Part shown: piece after piece, positions 24,185 through 33,151 of the stretch
Layout of the letters: each line of letters starts with the position of its first letter
Numbering within the stretch: position 1 is the first letter of the stretch
DNA from: Kineosporia sp. NBRC 101731
Lineage (GTDB): Bacteria > Actinomycetota > Actinomycetes > Actinomycetales > Kineosporiaceae
Direction of reading: 5' to 3'
Length of the DNA stretch: 64,000 bases
Assembly (NCBI RefSeq): GCF_030269305.1
Contig: NZ_BSTC01000008.1
Coordinates: 62,001-126,000, forward strand
Translations under genes and position numbers: made by a program
The notes under the pieces: model-generated
Told to the model about the DNA's origin: nothing
The model's input: the letters and a program-made list of their open reading frames with translations, nothing else
The model's database searches: none

Positions 24185-25585
24185 CTATGCGGCGCCGTTC
24201 TCGGCGGTCTGGGCCTGCTCGGCCTCGGTCGCGAGTTTCTCCCGGTGCAGAGCCATGCGGGCCACGACCTGCTGGTCGGTGACGGCGCGCTCGGACCGGC
24301 CACGGCCGATGAAGGTGACCGTCCAGTGCAATAGCGTGGTGACGCGGTTCTTGAACCCGATCAGGTACACGATGTGCACACCCAGCCACGCCAGCCAGGC
24401 GAAGAACCCGGAGAGCTGGATGCGGTCGTTGATCTTGGCCACCGCGTGGAAGCGGGAGACGGTGGCCATGCTGCCCTTGTCGAAGTACTCGAACGCCGGA
24501 AGCTTCTCGCCGCCCGGGTGCTTGATCCGGTGCGTGATCGTCTTGGCGGCGTACTTGCCCTGCTGCATCGCGACCTGCGCCACACCGGGGTACCGCTTGA
24601 GCGACATCATGTCGCCGATCACGAAGATCTCCGGATGACCGGGGAGGGTGCAGTCGTCCTCGACCATGACGCGACCGGCGCGGTCGGTCTCGGCGCCGGT
24701 CTGCTCGGCAAGCTGCTTGCCCAGCGGCGAGGCCTGCACACCGGCGGCCCACACCTTGGTGCGCGTCTCGATACGACGGGGACTGCCGTCGGGGTCGATC
24801 ACGTCGACACCCTCCTCGTCCACGTTCACGACCTTGACGTCGAGCTGGACCTCGACGCCCATGCGCTCGAGCTGGCTCTGGGCCTTCTTGCCGAGCTTCT
24901 CGCCGAACGGCGGCAGCACGGCCGGGGCGGCGTCGAGCAGCAGCACGCGCGCCTTGGTCGGGTCGATGCGGCGGAAGTCCCGCTTCAGCGTGCTGTGGGC
25001 CAGCTCGGCGATCTGGCCGGCCATCTCCACACCGGTGGGGCCCGCGCCGACCACGACGAAGGTCAGCCACTGCTGGATCTCTTCCGGGTCTTCCAGCACC
25101 TCGGCCATCTCGAAGGCGCCGAAGATCCGGCCGCGCAGTTCGAGGGCGTCGTCGATGCTCTTCATGCCCGGGGCGAACTCGGAGAAGTGATCGTTCCCGA
25201 AGTACGACTGACCGGCGCCGGCGGCCACGACGAGCGTGTCGTACGAGGTCGCGACCTCGCCGACCGGCGACTGGGAGGTGACGGTCTTCGCGTCCACGTC
25301 GATCTGCGTCACGTCACCGAGCATGACCCGGGCGTTCTTCTGCCCGCGCAGGATCTCCCGGGTGGCCGGGGCGATCTCGCCCTGCGACAGCACGCCGGTC
25401 GCCACTTGGTAGAGCAACGGCTGGAAGAGGTGGTGCGAGGTCTTGGCGATGATCGTGACGTCGACATCTGTGTGGGCCAGCTTGCGGGCGGCGAACAGGC
25501 CACCGAAACCGGAACCGATGATGACGACCCGCTCGCGGGCCGGCTTGGCGGCAGCGTCGCGGGGCTGTGCAGGCTGGTTCGACAT
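24185..25585 (-). CDS. ndh: Type II NADH dehydrogenase
   Basis: A 466-residue single-subunit flavoprotein that passes electrons from NADH to menaquinone without pumping protons. Two dinucleotide folds are visible: VVIIGSGFGGLFAARKL near residue 20 (FAD) and VVVGAGPTGVEMAGQI near residue 175 (NADH). Between them is AGAGQSYFGND, and IFVIGDMM precedes the quinone-site segment VAMQQGKYAAK. The C-terminal hydrophobic, amphipathic region (GFFAWLAWLGVHIVYLIGF) anchors it to the membrane, typical of actinobacterial Ndh. ATG 25585 begins the conserved region; a longer reading from 25618 lacks support. Confidence 0.93.
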   Translation of the reverse strand: MSNQPAQPRDAAAKPARERVVIIGSGFGGLFAARKLAHTDVDVTIIAKTSHHLFQPLLYQVATGVLSQGEIAPATREILRGQKNARVMLGDVTQIDVDAKTVTSQSPVGEVATSYDTLVVAAGAGQSYFGNDHFSEFAPGMKSIDDALELRGRIFGAFEMAEVLEDPEEIQQWLTFVVVGAGPTGVEMAGQIAELAHSTLKRDFRRIDPTKARVLLLDAAPAVLPPFGEKLGKKAQSQLERMGVEVQLDVKVVNVDEEGVDVIDPDGSPRRIETRTKVWAAGVQASPLGKQLAEQTGAETDRAGRVMVEDDCTLPGHPEIFVIGDMMSLKRYPGVAQVAMQQGKYAAKTITHRIKHPGGEKLPAFEYFDKGSMATVSRFHAVAKINDRIQLSGFFAWLAWLGVHIVYLIGFKNRVTTLLHWTVTFIGRGRSERAVTDQQVVARMALHREKLATEAEQAQTAENGAA

Positions 25586-26146
25586 CGTGTCTTTTTCCAC
25601 TCCCGAAGGTCTTGCCACGTGCGCTCAGTCTTGCATTGGCATCATCTGGAACAGTCGGCGGCACGGGTTTGTGCCGCCCTGCCCGATTCGCCCGGCAGAT
25701 GTGCGCACCATCACGTCATCGCTGTTCACGGCCGGTTTGGCGACATCGTCGTCGCTTCGCCGACTGCCCCTGTGGGCTGTTGGTCGGCGGGTCTCGGCAT
25801 CGAGTTGAGCCCTCGGCGACGGACCTCTGTGTCCTGTGCCACTTCCGGCGACCGCTCGGCGCACGGAATTACCGTGCATCTTGCCGGTCGGTCCGGACGG
25901 GGCTGCGACGTCCAGTTGGTGCCACCAGCGTTGAGCGGTGCGGTGAGCGCCGTTCGTCGCTGGCTGGGACACCGCGGCATCTACCGGTGGGCCGTGGCCG
26001 GCCGGGCGGGCTGCGGTGTGACGCGGTCGGTCAGCATCGTCCAGCGCGTCGGTAAGGCAAGCGTATCCGGGCAGATTTCTGGTCTCACCAGGGGGTGTAC
26101 CGAAGTCGCACCGAATGGTAGGGCCGGAGGGCCCGGAAGGAACGTC
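25586..26146. other. Intergenic region without a supported gene
   Basis: About 560 bases upstream of ndh. Open frames here are short, overlap on both strands and resemble no family. It must hold the ndh promoter; GC content is lower and less codon-biased than in the flanking genes. I see no clear repeat or operator. Confidence 0.5.
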
Positions 26147-26239
26147 ATGAGGCGAGGGCTCCCGGGACGGTCACGGGAAGAAGTTTGGTGGGCGCGGGGT
26201 GAACGGGAGGGACTCGTTCATCCCCGCGCCATGCCGTAA
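26147..26239 (+). CDS. Possible 30-residue leader peptide with an overlapping hairpin
   Basis: ATG 26147 follows GGAAGGAA at a good distance, and the frame runs 30 codons to TAA 26237-26239 (MRRGLPGRSREEVWWARG...). An almost perfect 15-base-pair stem (26191-26205 with 26215-26230, one bulge) covers the end of the frame. It precedes the XRE gene by 88 bases, so an attenuator-like leader is possible; equally the hairpin may be a plain terminator. There is no homology support. Confidence 0.3.
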   Translation: MRRGLPGRSREEVWWARGEREGLVHPRAMP

Positions 26240-26327
26240 CAATACGAGTGACCGACGAGTAAATGCAAGGATTGCAAACTCATTTTGTGCTTGTCCGGCG
26301 AAACACCTGACCGAAAGGATGAGGTCC

Positions 26328-27173
26328 ATGGCTCCGCGCACGCCGCCGACCGTCCGCATGCGCAGACTCGCGAGTGAATTGCGCAGGCTGCGGGGCGCAG
26401 CCGGCATGAGCCGCGAGGACGTCGCCGGGCGCACCGACATCAATGTCGCCACGCTGTACCGGCTCGAGACCGCCAAGGGGCGCCCGCAACGCCGCACGCT
26501 GACCAGTCTGCTGGAGCTCTACCAGGTTGCCCCGGAAGAGCGGGACGCGCTGTTCGCCCTGCTCAAGGCGGCCGGGGAGAAGGGCTGGGTGCAGCCGTAC
26601 GCCGGGTCGATCCCGGAGGAATACAGCATGTACATCCAGCTTGAGTCGGAGGCCGCCTCGGTGCGGAACTACGAGTCGCTGCTGGTTCCCGGCCTGTTGC
26701 AGACCGCGGGCTACATCGTGGCCAGTTCGGCCGGGCAGATGCCGCTGATGCCGGTCGACCAGATCGATCTCCAGGCCAAGATCCGGGTCGGGCGTCAGGA
26801 CTTGTTAACGCGCAGTAATCCCCTCGCGTTGTGGGCCATTGTCGATGAAGCCGTGTTGCATCGGATGGTCGGAGGGCCTGATGTGATGCGTGATCAATTT
26901 GAACACTTGCTGTCGATGATGGAATTGCCGAACGTGACTTTCCAGGTCGTGCCATTCTCCGCCGGTTCCCATGTCGGCATGCTCGGTTCCTTCTCGCTGC
27001 TCGACTTCCCTGACCCCGATCCCACGGTTGCCTGTGTCGAAACCATGGCGGGGAGCATGTTTCGGGAGACGGAGGACGAGGTCCGGGCCTGTACTGTGGC
27101 CTTCGACCATTTGCGGGCCACGGCCGCATCACCTGCCGAATCGGCACGCATGGTGAGCGACCGACTGCGATGA
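26328..27173 (+). CDS. XRE-family regulator with DUF5753 domain
   Basis: A 281-residue protein: an HTH_XRE domain near residues 8-65 (LRRLRGAAGMSREDVAGRT, then NVATLYRLETAKGRP), followed by the DUF5753 effector-like domain from about residue 95 (YIQLESEAASVRNYESLLVPGLLQTAGYI and PNVTFQVVPFSAGSHVGMLGSF). This architecture occurs in many paralogues per genome in morphologically complex actinomycetes, nearly always with a DUF397 gene. AAAGGA lies 8 bases before ATG 26328. The DUF397 gene follows after 16 bases. Confidence 0.9.
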   Translation: MAPRTPPTVRMRRLASELRRLRGAAGMSREDVAGRTDINVATLYRLETAKGRPQRRTLTSLLELYQVAPEERDALFALLKAAGEKGWVQPYAGSIPEEYSMYIQLESEAASVRNYESLLVPGLLQTAGYIVASSAGQMPLMPVDQIDLQAKIRVGRQDLLTRSNPLALWAIVDEAVLHRMVGGPDVMRDQFEHLLSMMELPNVTFQVVPFSAGSHVGMLGSFSLLDFPDPDPTVACVETMAGSMFRETEDEVRACTVAFDHLRATAASPAESARMVSDRLR

Positions 27174-27189
27174 AGGACGGAACAGGGCA

Positions 27190-27399
27190 ATGCGAACTGA
27201 CGAGCTGACCGATGTCGTCTGGATCAAGTCCAGCCGCTCCGGTGTGAATGGGAATTGCGTAGAAGTCGCATTCCTGGGTGAAGGTCGTGTAGCTCTGCGT
27301 GACAGCAAAGACCCCCAGGGGCCCGTGCTGCGTTTCACCCGGGGAGAGTGGTCGGCGTTCGTCGACGGTGTCTCCGAGGGTGAGCTCCGCAACCCGTAG
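27190..27399 (+). CDS. DUF397-domain small protein (partner of the XRE regulator)
   Basis: A 69-residue protein made of one DUF397 domain: VVWIKSSRSGVNGNCVEVA, VALRDSKDPQGPVLRFTRGEW and AFVDGVSEGEL are all hallmarks. Such proteins pair with the XRE/DUF5753 regulators in streptomycetes; in several pairs (BldB-like, WhiJ/Scr-type systems) the small partner modulates the regulator, and overproduction can be toxic. It probably binds the product of the gene just upstream. The operon ends at the hairpin at 27409. Confidence 0.9.
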   Translation: MRTDELTDVVWIKSSRSGVNGNCVEVAFLGEGRVALRDSKDPQGPVLRFTRGEWSAFVDGVSEGELRNP

Positions 27400-27408
27400 A
27401 ACATGGAC

Positions 27409-27456
27409 GAACGTCGAGGGGCCCGGCACAGGAGTGTGCCGGGCCCCTCGACGTTC
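27409..27456. terminator. Bidirectional hairpin terminator
   Basis: A perfect 22-base-pair stem with a GGAG loop between convergent ends (DUF397 stop 27399, GMC oxidoreductase stop 27461). Confidence 0.85.
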
Positions 27457-27460
27457 TCGT

Positions 27461-29143
27461 CTAGCGCAGGGTGGGCAGTTCCTTCACCAGGTGGGCGCCC
27501 AGGCGCAGTGAGAGGGCCACGATCGTCAGCGTCGGGTTCACCGATCCGCCGGTCGGGAACACCGAACTGCCGGCCACGAACAGGTTGGCCGTGCCGTGCA
27601 CCCGGGCGTTGACGTCGACCACGCCGGTGCCCGGGTCGGCCGACATCCGCACGCCACCCAGGTGGTGGTGGTTGCCGCCGATCATCCGCGGGTGGCCGTT
27701 GTCCCAGTCGGTCTGCACGAAGTCGCCCAGTCCGGCCGCGGCGAAGGCCTCGCCGTAGAGGTCGCGGGAGCGGGTGATGCGCTCCCGGTCCGGCGCGCTC
27801 CAGTTCCAGTGCAGGACCGGCAGCGGCCGGCCGAACCGGTCGGTGGCGCTGCGGTCGAGCACCACGCGGTTGTCCGGGTCGGGCGACTGCTCGGTCTGGT
27901 GCAGGATCTCGAAGACCCGGAAGCGGCCCACGTCGGGCTGCCGGGACCAGCCGGAGTGGTCCAGGCCCGGCTGGTCGGCCATCGCCTTGCGGGCGGTCAG
28001 CAGATGAGTCGCTCCCAGGGCGATACGGGCGCCCAGCGCCGCCTGATGCACCAGTCCCGAGCCGCGGCCGGAAGGGCTGCGGATCTCGGTGTAGGCCTGG
28101 ACGGCGCTGCCCGCGAGGGCTTCGTGCCGGGGCAGGAACAGGCAGCTGGTGGAGAGCAGCCCTTCCTTGCGCATCCGTTCGGGCGCGACGGAGAGCTTGG
28201 CCATCACCTTGGTCGAGCCCTGCCAGTGCGCGTCGTAGAGCTTCAGGCGTTCGGCCAGGGACACGCCGGACCGGGCGACCAGCATGCCGCCGCGCACCAG
28301 CGGGTGCTCCATCCAGTAGCGGCCGACCTGATCCTTGGCATTGCCCAGGCCGCCGGGGACACGGTCGTCGGACATCAGCAGCAGCCGGGCGGTCTCGATG
28401 CCCCCGGCCGCCAGCACGACCGCGCGGGAGCGGACGGTGCCGCCGGCGCCGGTGGAGCGGGCGAAGTGGACGCCGGTCACGGTGGTGCCCTCGGCGTCCA
28501 CCTCCAGCCGGGTCACGTTGGCGTCGGTGAGCACGAGCACCCCGATCGCGGAGCGCAGCGCCCCCGCGGCCCGGTTCACCCAGACCGAGGCCGGTGCGAA
28601 CTGGAACATCTGGGTCTCGACCAGCGACGGGTCGAGCTCCAGCGGCTGGGCCTGCGGGGTACTCCAGGAGTTCGGGTGGTAGGCGAACTCACCCAGGCCG
28701 GCGATGCGCTGCGCCTTGGCGTACCAGGGGTCCAGATCGGAGCGGGTCAGGGGCCAGCCCGAGTGCGGTACGGCCTCGCGCTGCTCGAAGTCGATCGCGT
28801 CCATCGGCGCGTAACGGCAACCGCGCTCCCCGGCCTCGGCGTCGGCGTCCACGTTGGACATCCGGTAGCTCCACTGACCGGCCGTGCCACCGATGCCCGA
28901 GCCCCGGGTCTCGGAGATGCTGCCCTGGGGGTAGGGGTCGTCGCCCTCGGCGCTCACCTCGGTCAGCTGCCGCCAGGTGGCCTCGGCGCCGCCCTCGAGC
29001 AGCACGACGCGCACACCCGAGCCGGCGAGCACCGTCGCGACCGAGAGCCCGGCCGGGCCGGCTCCCACGATGCAGACGTCGGCCTCGATCGCCGCGGCGT
29101 CCGGGGTAGTGGCGTCCGGCGTATCGGTGGACGTGTCGCTCAC
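27461..29143 (-). CDS. GMC-type flavin oxidoreductase in the exopolysaccharide locus
   Basis: A 560-residue GMC-family protein. The FAD motif VCIVGAGPAGLSVATVLAGSG lies at about residues 20-40, GTAGQW follows, and the C-terminal GNHHHLGGVRMSADPGTGVVD and SSVFPTGGSVNPTLTIVALSLRL segments contain the catalytic His region and FAD-contact helix. Relatives oxidise sugars, alcohols or sterols; similar single-gene oxidoreductases sit in glycan clusters, where they may tailor a glycan or its precursor (inference). GTG 29143 overlaps the stop of a glycosyltransferase (GTGA), so the two are coupled. No signal peptide is seen. Confidence 0.8.
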   Translation of the reverse strand: MSDTSTDTPDATTPDAAAIEADVCIVGAGPAGLSVATVLAGSGVRVVLLEGGAEATWRQLTEVSAEGDDPYPQGSISETRGSGIGGTAGQWSYRMSNVDADAEAGERGCRYAPMDAIDFEQREAVPHSGWPLTRSDLDPWYAKAQRIAGLGEFAYHPNSWSTPQAQPLELDPSLVETQMFQFAPASVWVNRAAGALRSAIGVLVLTDANVTRLEVDAEGTTVTGVHFARSTGAGGTVRSRAVVLAAGGIETARLLLMSDDRVPGGLGNAKDQVGRYWMEHPLVRGGMLVARSGVSLAERLKLYDAHWQGSTKVMAKLSVAPERMRKEGLLSTSCLFLPRHEALAGSAVQAYTEIRSPSGRGSGLVHQAALGARIALGATHLLTARKAMADQPGLDHSGWSRQPDVGRFRVFEILHQTEQSPDPDNRVVLDRSATDRFGRPLPVLHWNWSAPDRERITRSRDLYGEAFAAAGLGDFVQTDWDNGHPRMIGGNHHHLGGVRMSADPGTGVVDVNARVHGTANLFVAGSSVFPTGGSVNPTLTIVALSLRLGAHLVKELPTLR

Positions 29144-30111
29144 GCGATGGCCCCCGGACCTCCGGAGGTGTTGCCGTCCAGGGAGAGGCGGTTGTGCAGG
29201 GCGCTGCCCTTTCCCCATCCGACAGCCTGCTTGATCATCCGCAGGGCGTTCGGCGGGATGGTGCGGTTGGCCAGCACGGTCAGGCGCATGCGCCGGTCGG
29301 CCTCGGCCACGATCGCGGCCAGTTCGGCGCGCAGTGCGGGGGAGATGTCGGCGCGCTGCACGAAGCGGCCGTGCGCCTGCAGGGTGGCGTCGGCGTGCTG
29401 CGCGGTCATCTGGTGCTGGCCGCCGTTGACCTGCACCAGCTGGAAGCCGGAGCTGGCCGAGCCGCCGTGCACCATGTAACCGGACAGCGGCGCGGCCAGG
29501 AAGCCGACGTCGGAGCGGCTGGCGATACGGCACCACAGGGCGATGTCGGCGTACGGGCCGTCGGAGATGTCGAAGCGCTCTCCGGCGACCATCGAACTGC
29601 GCGTCATCACCGAGGAGACACAGACGATGCCGCCGACGGCCAGGGAACGCCGCAGGAAGGCCAGGCCGGTCTCCAGGGTGTCGCGTTCCAGCCGGGACCA
29701 GTTCTGGGTCTCGCCGACCGGTGTGGGGCCGTCGTCCAGGTGCCGGAACGCGGAGTGCACCAGTCCCGCGGACGGATGGGCGTCGAGGAAGGCGACCTTG
29801 GCCTCCAGGTTGCCCGGCAGCATGCTGTCGTCGTCCGGCAGCATCACCCGGTAGCGGCCCGTGCCCAGCGTGAGGCAGCGCGACAGGTTTCCGAACAGGC
29901 CGATGTTCGAGGGCAGCCGGTCGTAACGGATGCGGGGGTCGCCGATCGAGCGGACGTAGTCCTCGGTGTCGTCGGTGGAGGCGTTGTCCGAGACGATGAT
30001 CTCGACGTCCTCGAACGACTGGTCGAGCACACTCCCCAGACTTCGGCTCAGCAGCTCACGCCGGTTGAAAGTGGGGATGCAGACGGTGACCGCGGGCTGG
30101 GCCTGGGTCAT
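29140..30111 (-). CDS. Family 2 glycosyltransferase
   Basis: A 323-residue GT-A enzyme: VTVCIPTFNRRELLSRSLGSVL at the N terminus, IIVSDNASTDDTEDYV (nucleotide pocket) and MLPDDDSMLPGN (the D-x-D metal site near residue 95). The donor and acceptor sugars are unknown. The C-terminal part after residue 230 is helical, with no membrane segment. AGGACGG lies 6 to 7 bases before ATG 30111. It overlaps the GMC oxidoreductase gene (GTGA) and is divergent from a GT-B glycosyltransferase at 30389. Confidence 0.88.
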   Translation of the reverse strand: MTQAQPAVTVCIPTFNRRELLSRSLGSVLDQSFEDVEIIVSDNASTDDTEDYVRSIGDPRIRYDRLPSNIGLFGNLSRCLTLGTGRYRVMLPDDDSMLPGNLEAKVAFLDAHPSAGLVHSAFRHLDDGPTPVGETQNWSRLERDTLETGLAFLRRSLAVGGIVCVSSVMTRSSMVAGERFDISDGPYADIALWCRIASRSDVGFLAAPLSGYMVHGGSASSGFQLVQVNGGQHQMTAQHADATLQAHGRFVQRADISPALRAELAAIVAEADRRMRLTVLANRTIPPNALRMIKQAVGWGKGSALHNRLSLDGNTSGGPGAIA

Positions 30112-30388
30112 GACGTGCCGTCCTGAGGGACCATGGGCTTGATCCTGTCTTGATCGTCCGTTTGACAGTTGGAGGATAGACCGCACGTGTTTCGGGCACA
30201 GTGACCCATTCGGGGTGGGTCTGGTCGTGGAGTTCGTCACCCCTTGGTGGACCGGGACTTTAGTCCGGGGGGCAGCTCAGGAGAAGGGCGCTGACCGAGG
30301 AGCTCAACGGTCGCGATCCAGGCGCCCGACCGTAGGAAGAGCGGCCTCTGGGGCCACACCCGGTCTCAGCAGTCGTTAGGGTCTGGGG

Positions 30389-31567
30389 GTGCCCACGACT
30401 GACGTTCCCGCGCCCGGCTCCGCCGGCACCCCCCGCTGTCTGCTGGTGACCAAGGAGTTCTCCACGGTCCCGACCTCGGGCGGCACCCTGCGCACCCTGG
30501 CCCTGCTGGAGACCCTCGCCACCCGGTACGACACCACCGTTGTCAGTCCCGAGGGCGTTGTGGCGAAGGGGCCGGGCCGACCGCTCGAAGAGCACCCGGG
30601 CCGCGCGTCGGGCGGCGACGCGCTGCGCCAGCTGCGCACCACCTGGCGGTACAAGTCGCTCAGCGGTATCCGCACCGGTGGTTCGAAGCTGCTGGACAAT
30701 CTGTGGAACGCCGCCGAGGGCCGGTACGACGTCGGCATCATCGACCACACCGCGCTGGCCGGCCTGACCGACGAGGTGGCCTCCGGCTGCGACCAGGTCG
30801 TGGTCAGCATGCACAACATCGAGTCCGACCTGATGAACCAGCGTGCCCAGCTGGCCACCTCGGCCAAGTCCCGGCTCGCGATGAACGCCGAGGTGCGGCT
30901 GCTGCGTCACCTCGAGGCGCACGTGGCCGACCACTACCCGGTCGTCGTCTGCACCGAGGCCGACTCCCGCGCCCTGAACGCCAAGCGCGGCGGGATCGTC
31001 TGCAAGAACGGCATCTTCGCCGGGCAGGTCACGCCCTCGGGCAAGCGTCCGGCGAACTCGATGGTCTTCTCCGGCGCCCTGGACTGGGAGCCGAACATCG
31101 ACGGCATCGTCTGGTTCTCCGAGAAGGTGTGGCCGCTCATCCGGGCCCAGATGCCGGACGCCACGGTCACGATCGCCGGCCGCAACCCCGGCAAGGAGGT
31201 CACCGCGGCCTGTGCGCCCGAGGGCATCACGCTGCTGGCCAACCCGCCGGTGATGGCGCCCGTGCTCGACGCGCACGTGATGGGCATCGTGCCGCTGCTG
31301 GCCGGTGGTGGCTCGCGGATCAAGATCCTGGAGTACCTGGCCGCGGGCATCGACATCGTCTCGACCGACGTCGGCGCCTCGGGCCTCGAGGACATCCCCT
31401 CCGAGCTGGTCGAACGCCTGGCCATCGACCCCCAGCTGTTCGCCGACATCGTGGTGGCCCGCCTGCGCGCCCCCCGGGACACATCGGCCCTGGCCCAGGA
31501 CTGGGTGCGCAAGCACTACTCCTGGGACGTCACCCTCCAGCCCCTGCTGGACTTCCTGGCCCGCTGA
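30389..31567 (+). CDS. GT-B fold glycosyltransferase (group 1/4 type)
   Basis: A 392-residue enzyme with two Rossmann-like halves: an N-terminal RCLLVTKEFSTVPTSGGTLRTLALLE acceptor domain, and a C-terminal donor domain with FSGALDWEPNIDGIVWF, ATVTIAGRNPG and GIVPLLAGGGSRIKILEYLAAGIDIVSTDVGASGL. The last is the E-x7-E-like donor-binding region of GT4-related enzymes. GTG 30389 sits six bases after a TTAGGGT box, suggesting a leaderless message. It is one of five glycosyltransferases in the locus and is closest in domain order to the enzyme at 51660. Confidence 0.85.
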   Translation: MPTTDVPAPGSAGTPRCLLVTKEFSTVPTSGGTLRTLALLETLATRYDTTVVSPEGVVAKGPGRPLEEHPGRASGGDALRQLRTTWRYKSLSGIRTGGSKLLDNLWNAAEGRYDVGIIDHTALAGLTDEVASGCDQVVVSMHNIESDLMNQRAQLATSAKSRLAMNAEVRLLRHLEAHVADHYPVVVCTEADSRALNAKRGGIVCKNGIFAGQVTPSGKRPANSMVFSGALDWEPNIDGIVWFSEKVWPLIRAQMPDATVTIAGRNPGKEVTAACAPEGITLLANPPVMAPVLDAHVMGIVPLLAGGGSRIKILEYLAAGIDIVSTDVGASGLEDIPSELVERLAIDPQLFADIVVARLRAPRDTSALAQDWVRKHYSWDVTLQPLLDFLAR

Positions 31568-31656
31568 CCCCCGGCGTCTCCCCGCTCGGAGAAGGGGCGG
31601 CTCGTACGTCACCCGAGTAGGGCGACCCGGGTAAGGCGGCCCGCACGCCTCGCAGA

Positions 31657-31699
31657 ACGACTGAGGGCGCCTCCCCAGCGGGGAGGCGCCCTCAGTCGT
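31657..31699. terminator. Bidirectional hairpin terminator
   Basis: A perfect 20-base-pair stem (31657-31676 with 31680-31699) and a three-base loop between two convergent glycosyltransferase genes. Confidence 0.85.
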
Positions 31700-31710
31700 G
31701 CAGCGAGGTC

Positions 31711-32664
31711 TCAGCCGGCCTGGCGCAGCCGGTTGTCGGACGGGTTGGCCGTGGCCGGCAGCGCGGGCAGGGGCGGCAGTTCGTCGTCCTGGTAGGCGCG
31801 GTGGCCGACGTGCCAGCCGAGGGCCCACAGCAGGGCGCCGGGCGTCGGGTTCTCCCGCACCAGCTTCAGCGCGGAGGCGACGGGGCTGGAGGGGTGCTGG
31901 GACTCGGCCACCTGCGAGGCCTTGATCACGGCGATGGACGTGGTGACGGCCGTGACGCTGGCGATCGGCTTGTTGCCGTAGCGGCGCTCGAGCAGGGCCG
32001 CGGCGTGGCCGTACGACCAGCCCTGGCGCCACATCTTGCTGAACGAGGTCCGCAGTCGCACGTGCATCACGACGTCGGGGCCGAAGATCAGGGGCGTGCC
32101 GGAGAGCTGCACCCGCCAGCACAGGTCGGTGTCTTCCAGGGTGCCGACCGCCTGGTCGAAGCCGCCGACGGTCAGGAAGGTCTCCCGCTTGATGCCCATG
32201 TTGCCGGCGCCGGCGTGCGGTAGGCCCGGGCCGAAGGGGGACTCCTGGAGCCCGGTGCTCTGCTGCAGGGGGCGCGAGCGCCAGACCCGCTCGGAGTTGA
32301 GCTTGCGAGACTCGAAGCGGCCGGCCACGAAGGGGTTGCGCTCCAGCGCGGCCATCATCTGGATCAGCCAGTCGTCGGCCACCTCGTCGTCGGCGTCGCA
32401 GAAGGCGAGGAAGTCGGCCTTCGATGCGTGGGCGGCCACGTTGCGGGCGTGGCCGGCGCCGGGCCGGTCGGAGGAGTCGATGATGCGAAGGTTAAGAACA
32501 CTCTCGTAACGTTGGGCTACGACCCGTGTATGGTCAGTCGACCCGTTGTCACTGATGATCACGTCCCAGTCGCCGTCGTACTGCTGCCGGGACAGGGCCT
32601 CGAGCTGGATGCCGAGAGTGTCGGCGGCGTTACGGCAGGCGATCACCACGCTCACAGACGGCAT
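31711..32664 (-). CDS. Family 2 glycosyltransferase
   Basis: A 317-residue GT-A enzyme: VSVVIACRNAADTLGIQLEALSRQ, VIISDNGSTDHTRVV and FLAFCDADDEVADDWL (D-x-D site near residue 92). GNMGIKRETFLTVGGFDQAVGTLEDTDLCWR is the conserved acceptor-side ED motif of GT2 enzymes, with the ED near residue 172. The C-terminal 90 residues may contain a membrane-associated helix (ALLWALGWHVGH). It stands alone on the minus strand between a terminator and the 420-base divergent region before the flippase gene. Confidence 0.88.
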   Translation of the reverse strand: MPSVSVVIACRNAADTLGIQLEALSRQQYDGDWDVIISDNGSTDHTRVVAQRYESVLNLRIIDSSDRPGAGHARNVAAHASKADFLAFCDADDEVADDWLIQMMAALERNPFVAGRFESRKLNSERVWRSRPLQQSTGLQESPFGPGLPHAGAGNMGIKRETFLTVGGFDQAVGTLEDTDLCWRVQLSGTPLIFGPDVVMHVRLRTSFSKMWRQGWSYGHAAALLERRYGNKPIASVTAVTTSIAVIKASQVAESQHPSSPVASALKLVRENPTPGALLWALGWHVGHRAYQDDELPPLPALPATANPSDNRLRQAG

Positions 32665-33085
32665 TTCAGATCAGGCCTCTCCGTAGGCAACACACGTGAA
32701 ACTTACTCTTAAAGACTTGCACGCACACCCTAAGGCCAACTGAGAGCGGCCTGAGAGTCTGCCGTCATAGTTAATGCTCCCGATCTGCGGTTCAAGGGGC
32801 GATTGAGTGCTCCTCATCCGTTTGGACGATGTAATCAGCCCTTTAGGTCTCGTTGATGTTCGTTTCCGTAGTCAGACGGCGCCGAACAGGTGCAACGGAG
32901 AGAAACGGGCGTATCTGACGGGACGTAAAGGTAGGCTGGGGCGCCGGAAGCTCCCTGTGGTGATTTCCGGCTGCGCTCCAGTAAGGGGGCTGGCAGCGCC
33001 GATCGAACCGCTCATAGACGTGCCGGTCGATCGTTCGGCGGTCCTGTCCCGGGCCCGTCGACCGCGATCCGAAAGGTGTGCGTGA
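32665..33085. other. Divergent promoter region between a glycosyltransferase and the flippase gene
   Basis: About 420 bases, noticeably AT-richer in its left half than the surrounding genes, which suits two promoters and regulator sites. No open frame with convincing codon use and no long repeat is seen. The right end carries the ribosome site of a 21-codon leader frame. Confidence 0.5.
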
Positions 33086-33151
33086 ATGTCCGGCCGCAGC
33101 GGCGCCCCCGAGTCAGGCACCCGCCGATCAGCAGGTGACCCGTGGCCGTAA
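33086..33151 (+). CDS. Possible 21-residue leader peptide coupled to the flippase gene
   Basis: ATG 33086 has GAAAGG about nine bases upstream, and the frame runs 21 codons to TAA 33149-33151. The flippase GTG at 33142 lies inside its last codons in another frame, so ribosomes ending here could restart on the flippase. There is no homology support; the arrangement parallels the leader frame at 41227. Confidence 0.35.
   Translation: MSGRSGAPESGTRRSAGDPWP

Noticed and set aside
25625-25980. Minus-strand genes upstream of ndh
   Set aside because: Two overlapping short frames with atypical composition and no ribosome site.
27596-29479. 627-codon plus-strand frame opposite the GMC oxidoreductase
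   Set aside because: Shadow frame; the minus strand carries FAD motifs and coupled starts, and the plus-strand protein is low-complexity Gly/Arg/Val/His.
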